A DNA stretch of 33,198 bases from an uncultured Bacteroidales bacterium. Its GTDB lineage: Bacteria > Bacteroidota > Bacteroidia > Bacteroidales > Muribaculaceae. Within the stretch, counting starts at the first letter, position 1, and every line of letters starts with the position of its first letter. Below are positions 8,086 through 15,353 of this stretch, piece by piece. The stretch covers positions 1 through 33,198 of the forward strand of contig CADAFP010000045.1 in NCBI GenBank assembly GCA_902787185.1, in the 5' to 3' direction. Under the pieces are notes generated by a model. That model made no database searches, was not told the origin of the DNA, and worked only from the letters and a program-made list of their open reading frames with translations. Made by a program: the position numbers and the translations under genes.

Positions 8086-9162
8086 ATGAAAAAGTCAATA
8101 TCATATATCCTCATGGCAGCCGCCATGCTGGCAGCAAGTGGATTATTCAGTTCTTGTGAGAAAGTGAGTCCCCAGGGCGTACTTATGGGCAACACCAGTG
8201 TTGACGACCGTGTGAAGCAGTCAATGATTTACTACGCCTACCATGGCGAAGATTTGGACTGGGATCTTGTGGATACCATCGAGGAGTATTCTTTCCTCGT
8301 CGGCAGCGACAGCCACATCACCTACGATCCAGGCCGACTGAGTGAAATGTTACAACTCGGCATAGAATATGGCGACCTATTCTTTTGCCATCTGGGTGAC
8401 CTTGCAGACACCAAACCTGAATACTATTACAACACCCAAATAGCATTATATAATGCGGCAAGGACATGGAGAGGCAAATACATTAAACCTTTCATTAACG
8501 AATACTACACGGCTGACGATGGAATGTATTACGATAAAAGGATAACTCCTTCAACGAAGAATTACCTTAAACCCTGGGATCTGTGGGAATTGCCATTTTA
8601 CCCAGTCGTGGGCAACCATGATATCACCCACAATGGATGGTCCTTGTTCTGCGACCAATTCAATACATCATTCTATGAGTTCACCGTCAAAGTCGGCGAA
8701 TTTTATGACCGCTTTATCTTCCTGGACTCTGCAAATGGCACATTAGGAGATTTCCAGACAGATGAAATCGATAATAACGCCTTACAGAATGACGACAAAG
8801 TGATTCGCAATACTTTCACCTTCACCCACACCAACATCTTCCGCCCGTCGATGAACGAGTTTGCCTCGACCTATTGCCGCGAGGAGTTGTACTATTTGCT
8901 CAACAAACTCGAAGAGTGGAACACGACCATCGCCTTTTGGGGACATGTTCATGCCTGGGATGACCGCATGTTTAACGACGTGAGACATATCACCATGCCG
9001 TCGATGAACTTTGTTGACCATCCCAACGGCGGCGACGACCTGATTGTCAGGATTACCGTCAAGAAGGACGGCTCCTGCGAAATGGAACGCGTGGGACTGC
9101 ATTGTAAGGAGCAAAGCAGGAAGGATCTGGAAGCCATGGGCTATTTGGTCAAAACCAAGTAG
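8086..9162 (+). CDS. Lipoprotein metallophosphoesterase (calcineurin-like)
   Basis: A 358-residue calcineurin-like phosphoesterase with a lipoprotein signal (lipobox LFSSC, Cys24), so it is probably anchored in the envelope. All metal-binding motifs are visible: D75-x-H77 in SDSHITYD, GDLAD at 104-108, GNHD at 176-179, a His at 248 (FTHTN) and GHVH at 286-289. The fold holds two metal ions and hydrolyses phosphomono- or diesters; the substrate here is unknown. No obvious promoter lies in the 55-nt gap before it, so it may depend on the upstream promoter at 7255. Confidence 0.85.
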   Translation: MKKSISYILMAAAMLAASGLFSSCEKVSPQGVLMGNTSVDDRVKQSMIYYAYHGEDLDWDLVDTIEEYSFLVGSDSHITYDPGRLSEMLQLGIEYGDLFFCHLGDLADTKPEYYYNTQIALYNAARTWRGKYIKPFINEYYTADDGMYYDKRITPSTKNYLKPWDLWELPFYPVVGNHDITHNGWSLFCDQFNTSFYEFTVKVGEFYDRFIFLDSANGTLGDFQTDEIDNNALQNDDKVIRNTFTFTHTNIFRPSMNEFASTYCREELYYLLNKLEEWNTTIAFWGHVHAWDDRMFNDVRHITMPSMNFVDHPNGGDDLIVRITVKKDGSCEMERVGLHCKEQSRKDLEAMGYLVKTK

Positions 9163-9247
9163 TCGTCAAGAATACCCGATTTCATTCCAAACGCGACTGT
9201 CGTGATCAGTCGTTGAGACAATTTCTTGAAAAAAATGGTGTTTTTCT

Positions 9248-9276
9248 GAAACTTTTTCAGGGAGACGTGCGTCTAA
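9248..9276 (+). promoter_or_regulatory. Sigma-E/ECF-like promoter of the head-GIN lipoprotein
   Basis: GAAACTT (9248-9254), a 16-nt spacer, then GTCTAA (9271-9276) closely resembles the E. coli sigma-E/ECF pattern GGAACTT-N16-GTCTAA. No TAnnTTTG box is present in this gap. Transcription would start near 9283, about 37 nt before the ATG. Confidence 0.5.
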
Positions 9277-9319
9277 TACACAGAAGAGCAAGTAAAACAT
9301 CATTAAAAACGGAAAAACT

Positions 9320-10117
9320 ATGAAGCAGTATTTGACATTAAGCCTCTTGGTTATGGCTGTCATGGCGATGACGTCATGCACACATGTGAAAATCGGTGAC
9401 AAGGACTGGTCTATCTTTGACCTTGCCAATGGTCACACCAACGACACGCCGACCCAGGTACACCAAGTGGGTACCGAAACAGCGATGAACACCTTTGACG
9501 GACTAAATGTGGCAGGACCCTTCAATGTCATCTTTGAGCAAGGCGAGGGTTGCACTGTGCGCGTTGATGGCACAACCGAGCAACTCGAGAAAATAACCAT
9601 CTACGTCAAGGAAGGCGAATTGTTCATCGACCAGCGCAAGAACGAGCCCAAGGGAACCTTTGACGGCATGAGAATCTTTGTCTCAGCACCCATGATTGAT
9701 GGTATTGAGATTGCCGGCTCGGGTACGGTGACGGCATCAAAACAGCTGGCTGTTAATGACCTGGACCTTGATATTGCAGGGTCGGGCGACATTACTATCG
9801 CCCAACTGACGTGCCAGGACCTGGACATCAGCATTGCAGGGTCGGGCGACGTGACACTCGGGATGGTACAGGCCAGTAAGGTCAAGAACGATATCGCCGG
9901 GTCGGGCGGTATCGATATCGCTGGACTCATCTGCAAGACGGTGTACAACGACATTGCAGGCTCGGGCGACATCACCCTCAATAACCTGAAGGTTGACAAC
10001 GTCAAGACCGACATCGCTGGATCGGGTGATGTGATTCTGCGTGGCACGGCTGGCCACCACGATGAGGATATCGCTGGTAGCGGCAAGGTGGATGTATCAG
10101 GGCTGAAGAGCCTATAA
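9320..10117 (+). CDS. Head-GIN domain (DUF2807) lipoprotein
   Basis: A 265-residue envelope lipoprotein (signal MKQYLTLSLLVMAVMAMTSC, lipidated Cys20). After a linker, the region from about residue 55 carries the head-GIN pattern (PF10988, putative autotransporter-adhesin head): NVAGPFNVIFEQGEGCTVRVDG, then seven IAGSG motifs about 20 residues apart, indicating a right-handed beta-helix or beta-solenoid. Function in this family is unproven; adhesion or envelope-stress roles are proposed. The upstream promoter looks ECF-like, which suits a stress-controlled envelope protein. It converges with the next gene, overlapping it by 6 nt at the 3' ends. Confidence 0.85.
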   Translation: MKQYLTLSLLVMAVMAMTSCTHVKIGDKDWSIFDLANGHTNDTPTQVHQVGTETAMNTFDGLNVAGPFNVIFEQGEGCTVRVDGTTEQLEKITIYVKEGELFIDQRKNEPKGTFDGMRIFVSAPMIDGIEIAGSGTVTASKQLAVNDLDLDIAGSGDITIAQLTCQDLDISIAGSGDVTLGMVQASKVKNDIAGSGGIDIAGLICKTVYNDIAGSGDITLNNLKVDNVKTDIAGSGDVILRGTAGHHDEDIAGSGKVDVSGLKSL

Positions 10118-11086
10118 TCCTAACTGATAAAGCATCTCGGCGGTGGTGCTGTGGCGCACACCGTTGAGGTCGCGCAAATAGGCGTTGACATCGGTCGGCG
10201 CCATTTTTTTGGCATTATTGAAGCGCTCGGGGTGCGTGATGCGTGTGAAAACCACGCGCTGTATCTCGGTTTTGTGGCAGCGGCCCATGCCATAACCCAT
10301 CAACTCGGGATGCTTGCCAGGGCCGTTGGAGGACCAGTAGGTGACGGTGTCGCCCTCGCAGCCCATAAAGATGACGCTGTGTCCCGCCTCCTGGTCGGCG
10401 CTACGGTCATCGTTGCAGCCGATGATGGCACCGCTGTCGCTGCCGCGACTCTCGTTACGGTTCCAGAAGATTTTCATCAAGTCGCCGGGCACCGCCCTGT
10501 CCCAAACGTCCAGGGCGCACCACTCGCCGTCGGTCAAATAACGCTCGTCGGGCGTTTCGCGATTGCGTTCACTCTTGGCGCCGCGATAGGCGGTAAAACT
10601 GTAGCCCGCACCCAATTCATGCACCAGCACACCCAGGCCCGGGCCATTGGCATTGGCACGCCCCCAGAAGCCCACGCCATCGTCCTGCCCCATCCCGTCG
10701 GGATTGAACTCATCGGCAAAACCCACACGGGGTTTCATATTCACCCATGCCTCACGCTGGATTTTGTGCTTTGTGTCCCAAATGAGCAATGCCTTGATGA
10801 GCACGCCATAGGTTGCGCTGGAACAGAAAGACGGCTGCGCCAGCATCGGGTCAAAGCGCGGCCGCTCGTCGGCGGCAGTCATCTGGTAAGCCTCGTGCAG
10901 GCCCCGCCAGGTCGTCTTAGCAAACAGCTGGTTGGGACGGCTACCGGTGTAGTAACCGCCACGCTCGGGAAACGAGTCGATGGCTGCGAGCACAGCATGC
11001 TGCCACGCCTTATTGACCTTATCGCCGGCCATGGCTGTTTGTGCCAAGCTCAACAAGGTCAAAAAAGCAAAAAACAACGGTTTCAT
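10112..11086 (-). CDS. Secreted protein, possible papain-fold (CHAP/NlpC-like) cysteine hydrolase
   Basis: A 324-residue exported protein with a 20-residue signal peptide ending TAMA. I do not recognise the family with certainty. Three spaced features suggest an NlpC/P60- or CHAP-like papain fold: Cys88 at the head of a helix (PSFCSSATYGVLIKAL), His236 in a strand (AGHSVIFMG) preceded by VPGDLMKIFW, and Asn254 in YWSSNGPG. A Cys/His/Asn order of this kind would form a catalytic triad acting on peptidoglycan or peptides in the periplasm. The sod gene ends 13 nt before its start, so it is likely cotranscribed downstream of sod. Confidence 0.7.
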   Translation of the reverse strand: MKPLFFAFLTLLSLAQTAMAGDKVNKAWQHAVLAAIDSFPERGGYYTGSRPNQLFAKTTWRGLHEAYQMTAADERPRFDPMLAQPSFCSSATYGVLIKALLIWDTKHKIQREAWVNMKPRVGFADEFNPDGMGQDDGVGFWGRANANGPGLGVLVHELGAGYSFTAYRGAKSERNRETPDERYLTDGEWCALDVWDRAVPGDLMKIFWNRNESRGSDSGAIIGCNDDRSADQEAGHSVIFMGCEGDTVTYWSSNGPGKHPELMGYGMGRCHKTEIQRVVFTRITHPERFNNAKKMAPTDVNAYLRDLNGVRHSTTAEMLYQLGL

Positions 11087-11098
11087 CGCAGATTTCGG

Positions 11099-11707
11099 CT
11101 ACTCTTGGTAGCGTGCATCCACCACATCCCAGTCGATAATCTGCCATAAGGCGGCAAGATGGTCAGGGCGGCGGTTCTGGTAGTCGAGGTAGTAGGCGTG
11201 CTCCCACACGTCCATCGTCAGCAGCGGGCGCAGGCCGCGCTGGATAGGATTGGCGGCATTGGGTTCTTGGGTAATCACCAGTTTCCCGTCCTTGTCGGCG
11301 CTGAGCCACACCCAGCCCGAGCCAAACAGGGTTGCCCCAGCCTTGACAAACTCATCCTTAAAGGCACCGAACAAGCCGAATTGCCGCTTGATTTCGTCAG
11401 CCAATCGTCCTGTGGGCACATTGTCGGCCATGGGAGCCCTGAACTGCGAGAAATACAGGTTATGGTTCAGGATTTGCCCTGCGTTGTTCAGCATGCCGCC
11501 CTGTGCCTTGAGCACAACCTCCTCGAGCGCTTTGCCCTCCAGTCCACTGCCGGGCAGCGCGGCATTCAGGTTGTTCACATAGGTGAGCAGGTGCTTCCCG
11601 TGGTGGAAACCAAACGTGTTGGCACTAATCACCGGCTCCAGCGCCTCGGGCGCATAGGGCAACGACATCAACTCAAATTTCCCCTCAATAGGCATCGTCT
11701 GTTTCAT
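11099..11707 (-). CDS. sodB: Superoxide dismutase, Fe/Mn family
   Basis: A 202-residue cytoplasmic enzyme that converts superoxide to oxygen and hydrogen peroxide. All four metal ligands are visible: His35 in FHHGKH, His82 in LNHNLYF, Asp166 and His170 in the signature DVWEHAYY. Gln78 in NNAGQ sits where iron-type enzymes hold the outer-sphere Gln, so an iron or cambialistic enzyme is likely. The ATG at 11707 (MKQTMPIEGKFELMSLPYA) is chosen; the frame opens upstream to 11746 but those residues match nothing in the family, and 11710 or 11695 are alternatives. Confidence 0.93.
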   Translation of the reverse strand: MKQTMPIEGKFELMSLPYAPEALEPVISANTFGFHHGKHLLTYVNNLNAALPGSGLEGKALEEVVLKAQGGMLNNAGQILNHNLYFSQFRAPMADNVPTGRLADEIKRQFGLFGAFKDEFVKAGATLFGSGWVWLSADKDGKLVITQEPNAANPIQRGLRPLLTMDVWEHAYYLDYQNRRPDHLAALWQIIDWDVVDARYQE

Positions 11708-11754
11708 CATAATACTCAGAATTAAAAAGTTAGTTTTTTGTGTCAATTAAATTT

Positions 11755-12903
11755 TCACTTGTTCTTATTCAAGAAAGCGCAATATTCCTCCAATGACTTT
11801 TTCATCACCTCTTGCGGAATGAGTTTGCGTTGATATTCAGCAATCATCGTCGGGCTTAACGAGCGGTTTAGGGTGTATTCCACCATACTCCTGTCGGCCG
11901 AAGGACACAAAATGATGCCAATGCTCGGATTTTCATTTTCACGCTTCACATCACGGTCCAGCGCTTCGAGATACATATCCATCTTTCCCATAAACTCCGG
12001 CTGGAAATCAACGGCCTTTAACTCAATTGCCACCAAACATTGCAGGGCTCTATGGAAAAACAAGAGGTCAATGCGTTTAGTCGAGCCTCCTACCTGTACG
12101 CCAAATTCGCTTTCAATAAACAGGAAATCTTTACCAAGCTCAAGAATAAAGGCCTTCATGTGATCAAGCAGTCCCTTGTGCAAGTGGTGTTCATTATGCC
12201 TATTAGGCAGACTGAGAAAATCAACGACCGCTTTATCCTTGAGCATAAATTCCGACTGAGGATATTTAGCAAGCAGTTTTGGCGACATCATCTTCTCTTT
12301 GTCCATCAAGGATGAGAAGGTTTGGTTGATGATACAACGGCGCAACTCTTCGGTCTTCAATCCTTGATGACGAGCATATAGCATATAGAAGATGCGTTCA
12401 TCATCACTACGGCAACGGTTCATTATTTCAACATGATTGGTAAATGTCGTAACCTTTAAAATTGGCGGAATTATCTGGTCAACAGTTGGTTCTAATTGTG
12501 CAGTCGGCAACTGCACAATTGCATTATTTTTCGTTTGTGCAGTCGGTAACTGCACAAATTCACCAACATTTAATTGTAATTGTGATACTCTGTCAATAAA
12601 CATGGGTTGGCTATAGGTATCATAAAACTTGACCATGTTATACAGATTTCTTTTGCTGAACCCACGACGTTTTGGATTTTGCCGTTTCAGGTAGTCGGCC
12701 AAATCACCGACCACATTTGTGCCCCAGCGAGAGGATGTAAGCTGCAAGGAAATGTACTGACCGATTTCCCAATTCATCTGTAATGCCTCGGTATTGACCG
12801 CTATAACCGCAGCTGAGCGATGTCGTTCAATCAGTGAATTGACAAACTCAAATTGCTTCTCTAACTCTGACTGACTTGGAACTATAGTCACATTGTTTTC
12901 CAT
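11755..12903 (-). CDS. DUF1016/YhcG family PDDEXK nuclease
   Basis: A 382-residue protein. The N-terminal DUF1016_N helical domain (about residues 10-105) contains LQMNWEIGQYISLQ and RRGFSKRNLYNMVKFYDTY. The C-terminal PDDEXK nuclease domain (about 150-370) retains a plausible catalytic set: Glu265, Asp279 in KRIDLLFF, and Glu294-x-Lys296 in AIELKAV. The two are joined by a linker holding two copies of VQLPTAQ (residues 117-123 and 130-136), each encoded by a DNA palindrome. Family members are putative DNA nucleases, sometimes near restriction or mobile loci; none of those genes is adjacent here. The start follows a -7 box at 12924-12931, which rules out starts further upstream. Confidence 0.88.
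   Translation of the reverse strand: MENNVTIVPSQSELEKQFEFVNSLIERHRSAAVIAVNTEALQMNWEIGQYISLQLTSSRWGTNVVGDLADYLKRQNPKRRGFSKRNLYNMVKFYDTYSQPMFIDRVSQLQLNVGEFVQLPTAQTKNNAIVQLPTAQLEPTVDQIIPPILKVTTFTNHVEIMNRCRSDDERIFYMLYARHQGLKTEELRRCIINQTFSSLMDKEKMMSPKLLAKYPQSEFMLKDKAVVDFLSLPNRHNEHHLHKGLLDHMKAFILELGKDFLFIESEFGVQVGGSTKRIDLLFFHRALQCLVAIELKAVDFQPEFMGKMDMYLEALDRDVKRENENPSIGIILCPSADRSMVEYTLNRSLSPTMIAEYQRKLIPQEVMKKSLEEYCAFLNKNK
12494..12558. repeat. Two palindromes inside the DUF1016 linker coding region
   Basis: Copy 1: arms AATTGTGCAGT (12494-12504) and its complement (12510-12520), 5-nt loop. Copy 2: arms TTTGTGCAGT (12534-12543) and its complement (12549-12558), 5-nt loop. Both arms are perfect, and the copies lie 40 nt apart. 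On the coding strand each encodes VQLPTAQ. Confidence 0.9.
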
Positions 12904-12923
12904 ATTGTTCACTTTTGATATGG

Positions 12924-12931
12924 CAAAGATA
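12924..12931 (-). promoter_or_regulatory. -7 box for the DUF1016 gene
   Basis: Minus-strand TATCTTTG, 20 nt before the ATG at 12903; the leader would be only about 15 nt. Confidence 0.6.
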
Positions 12932-13317
12932 AATAAAAAGATGGTCATTTGGTATGAAATAGCACTTTTTTAGTTGAAACTGAGGTTTTTTCAATTAATT
13001 ACATCATTTTCAAGCGAATCTTTGCAACTCTTCAGCCAACTTGCATTACGCTAAGCAGCGCTGTCGCTAAGAGTAGTAATCTCATTACTCGTAAGAGGCT
13101 CGGAGACAGAAAAAACGGGATGCGGATGCCAACCTAAAAACTCTCACGACTTAGTGCCTTATCGTGAGAGAGAGTTGTGGGCATATTGACGGGATACTTA
13201 CCTATCTTTGGCTAAATGTGGTCAAAAAAATGAGATTTCGCCAAAGATAGAGCGGGGACTGCGACAGGATTTGTCGCAGCCCTCGCTGAGTTGATGGAGA
13301 AAAGCCCCGACAGGATT
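12932..13317. other. Gene-free region with several stable inverted repeats
   Basis: No coding frame is convincing in these 386 nt. Stems are dense: AGTAAT/ATTACT (13075-13089), CTCTCACGA/TCGTGAGAG (13141-13170, extended outward imperfectly), and a perfect 11-bp CTATCTTTGGC inverted repeat (13202-13212 and 13240-13250). The last one contains a TATCTTTG -7 motif on each strand, pointing inward toward each other. The stretch could hold a structured small RNA or only the 3' region of the dockerin gene. Confidence 0.5.
13259..13279 (-). terminator. Hairpin after the dockerin-protein gene
   Basis: A perfect 8-bp stem CTGCGACA/TGTCGCAG with a 5-nt loop, flanked by further G/C pairs, lies about 40 nt past the stop of the minus-strand gene at 13318. 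No long U-tract follows. Confidence 0.45.
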
Positions 13318-14907
13318 TTAATCGGGCATCGAGATGTCGCTCTTCAATGAGCCGTCGATGGCGAAAGGCATGGCGTTGAAGCCTTTGCTGAACGGCCAGC
13401 TGGTCGCCTCGCTCCAGCCGTCACCGTCCTTAATCACGCGAACGGTACCCACAGGGACAACATAGCCAGGGTCATAGCCCTTATCCAACATCACAAAGCC
13501 CTTGTACAAGTCGCGGATGCCCCCCTCGTCCATTGTACCTGAATAGATCTCAACTGTTTCAGTATTAACGCCACTGCTTGTTCCTGTAACCTTGAAGAAT
13601 ACAGTGAAGTTGCCGTTGCTACCCTGGATAATGCTTTCATACTGCGTTCCGTGGTGAGTCCCACCATCAATGATGTATTCAAAATCCACTGTATGGTTTT
13701 TAGTGCTTTGGTTCGTGAAGCGATAGTAATAGTCGCCGAAAACATGGCCTGGCGAGTAACCGTGGGAGGAAAACACCAATGAGTGGGGAGAGGACTTGTA
13801 CACTCCCTCGATGATGGGCGGAGTGTTGCCGTAGTAAATGGGCATGTATTGCTCAAAGATGTCCAAGTATTCCTGCGGGATGACTTCTTCAATTGGAGTA
13901 TTCGGCCATTTGCTGCCGTTTAACAGATAATCTATAAGTTCGACAACATCAGCAATGTTGATGTCGTTGTCGCGGTTAACGTCGGCATTGTCGGGCGGAA
14001 AAGAGTTTTCACCCATTAACAAGTAGTCAATCAAATCAGTCACATCGGCTATGGTCACCCTGCCATCATGGTTAACATCGCCAATCAATGTGTTGTTTGC
14101 ATAGACAGTGACAACGCATGAATCGGGCGCACTCACGCCGTCAGTGGGTATGACCGAAATGGTTGCCTTGCCCACGCTGATGCCTGTGATTTGAATAGTG
14201 TTATCCACCTTGCTAACTTGAGCCACAGCAGGATTACTTGTATTCACCTCATATTCAAGATCTGCGGGGAAAGAGGTCACATTGAGCAAAAGCTGTTCAC
14301 CTGGAGTGATGCGTGCGGCATGTTTGTCGAGAATGACACCATTTGTCGCAACGTGACACGTTCTGGTGAACCACACCTTGTGGTCACCGTTGTCCAGGAT
14401 CGTGCCACCACGGGGGTCAACTCCCGATGAACACTGGGTCTTGAAGATGATGTCGCCCCCCGTGAAGCCTTCCTCAATGACAAAGCTGAGCCAAAGCATC
14501 TCATCATACTCGCCACCTTCCCACTTCACGCTACCATAGGATACCCACGCTCCGCTTGAGTCCTGATAATAGCCTTGGTTACCAATTATCGCAATCACAT
14601 GATTCCAAGGCTCGTAACCACCATATAGTGTAACCACCATTGTTATTTGCTTGCCACGGGAGTTGTAATAGGTAAGGGTCATGTCTGCTCCAGCCTCTAT
14701 GCAAGTGGGTATCAGGTGCTCGGGGTAGGTAATCATAACGTCCCACCCGTTCAGGCGGCCAGAAAATGTAGCTTTGACGGGAAGCCTGAAAGTCTTGCCG
14801 ATGTCACTCTGACTGACCATAAAATCATTCAAGTAAAAGGCGCACTCGGCGACAGCTGATGCCGCACATAGCATCAGCAATGCCGCTAAAAAGGTTAATC
14901 TTTTCAT
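13318..14907 (-). CDS. Secreted cohesin-like / Big2 / dockerin multidomain protein
   Basis: A 529-residue exported protein with a signal peptide (residues 1-20, ending ASAVA). Residues about 21-185 look like a cohesin-type beta-sandwich (RLPVKATFSGRLNGWDVMITYP and a later LSFVIEEGFTGGDIIF). Residues about 187-270 look like a bacterial Ig-like Big2 domain (VNTSNPAVAQVSKVDN, GISVGKATISV). A type I dockerin pair follows at about 275-330: DVNHDGRVTIAD and DVNRDNDINIAD, each followed by a LIDYLL helix. Both loops keep most calcium-binding D/N positions. Unusually, the dockerin is internal: about 200 residues of unrecognised domain follow (from YLDIFEQYMPIYYGNTPPII). The ATG at 14907 is chosen because it starts the signal peptide. 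Confidence 0.82.
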   Translation of the reverse strand: MKRLTFLAALLMLCAASAVAECAFYLNDFMVSQSDIGKTFRLPVKATFSGRLNGWDVMITYPEHLIPTCIEAGADMTLTYYNSRGKQITMVVTLYGGYEPWNHVIAIIGNQGYYQDSSGAWVSYGSVKWEGGEYDEMLWLSFVIEEGFTGGDIIFKTQCSSGVDPRGGTILDNGDHKVWFTRTCHVATNGVILDKHAARITPGEQLLLNVTSFPADLEYEVNTSNPAVAQVSKVDNTIQITGISVGKATISVIPTDGVSAPDSCVVTVYANNTLIGDVNHDGRVTIADVTDLIDYLLMGENSFPPDNADVNRDNDINIADVVELIDYLLNGSKWPNTPIEEVIPQEYLDIFEQYMPIYYGNTPPIIEGVYKSSPHSLVFSSHGYSPGHVFGDYYYRFTNQSTKNHTVDFEYIIDGGTHHGTQYESIIQGSNGNFTVFFKVTGTSSGVNTETVEIYSGTMDEGGIRDLYKGFVMLDKGYDPGYVVPVGTVRVIKDGDGWSEATSWPFSKGFNAMPFAIDGSLKSDISMPD

Positions 14908-14979
14908 TGTTAATCGGTTATTAGAGGTTGCGTCGCTCCAGTCCCTTGGCAACAACATTAAACACAAAGAAGCGAGGAC

Positions 14980-15135
14980 TGCTTATGCCACGCTTCGCTG
15001 ATTGACGGTCCTGAGAAACCTTGAACGCAGAAGGGGATAATGAGTGCAGTCCACGCCTATAGCGTGGAAACCGCCGTGCCTTCCCTTGCGTTCTAAATGA
15101 AAATTTCTCAGGTTTTCAATCAGCAAGAATAAGCA
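14980..15135. repeat. ~156-bp imperfect inverted repeat, MITE-like or structured RNA
   Basis: The two halves pair in several blocks: GCTTAT, GCTGATTGA (14997-15005 with 15116-15124), CCTGAGAAA, GAACGCA, and a central CCACGC/GCGTGG stem with a 5-nt loop near 15051-15066. The gaps between blocks differ, as in an ageing palindromic element. An open frame of 73 residues crosses it but looks like a by-product of the palindrome. Confidence 0.6.
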
Positions 15136-15254
15136 TAACGCTCCATGAATCAAAATGTATAGACTACCGCACGCCCAGACGAACGAACCGCAGCCAATGT
15201 GCAAAATTAATCAATACCACCCAATCAAGCAACCTTTCAGCGTTTTTTCTCCAT

Positions 15255-15353
15255 AAACTGGAAAAAGTGTAGTTTTCAAAGGGTAAAAAAACGGAAAAAG
15301 TGTAATTTTCGATGGGTCAAAAACTGGAAAAAGTGTAATTTTGTTCCCTTAAA
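15255..15353 (+). repeat. Three 33-bp direct repeats ending in a promoter
   Basis: Units begin at 15255, 15288 and 15321, each with (A)AC(T)GGAAAAAGTGTA then a GTTTT or ATTTT run. Each has a small GAAAA/TTTTC-type symmetry. The third unit carries TAATTTTG (15336-15343), a perfect -7 box; units 1 and 2 have TAGTTTTC and TAATTTTC at the same place. A 33-bp period is close to three helical turns, fitting operator sites on one DNA face. Confidence 0.8.

Noticed and set aside
14983-15204. 73-residue frame across the imperfect palindrome
   Set aside because: It follows the inverted repeat and has no promoter; better explained by the repeat than as a gene.
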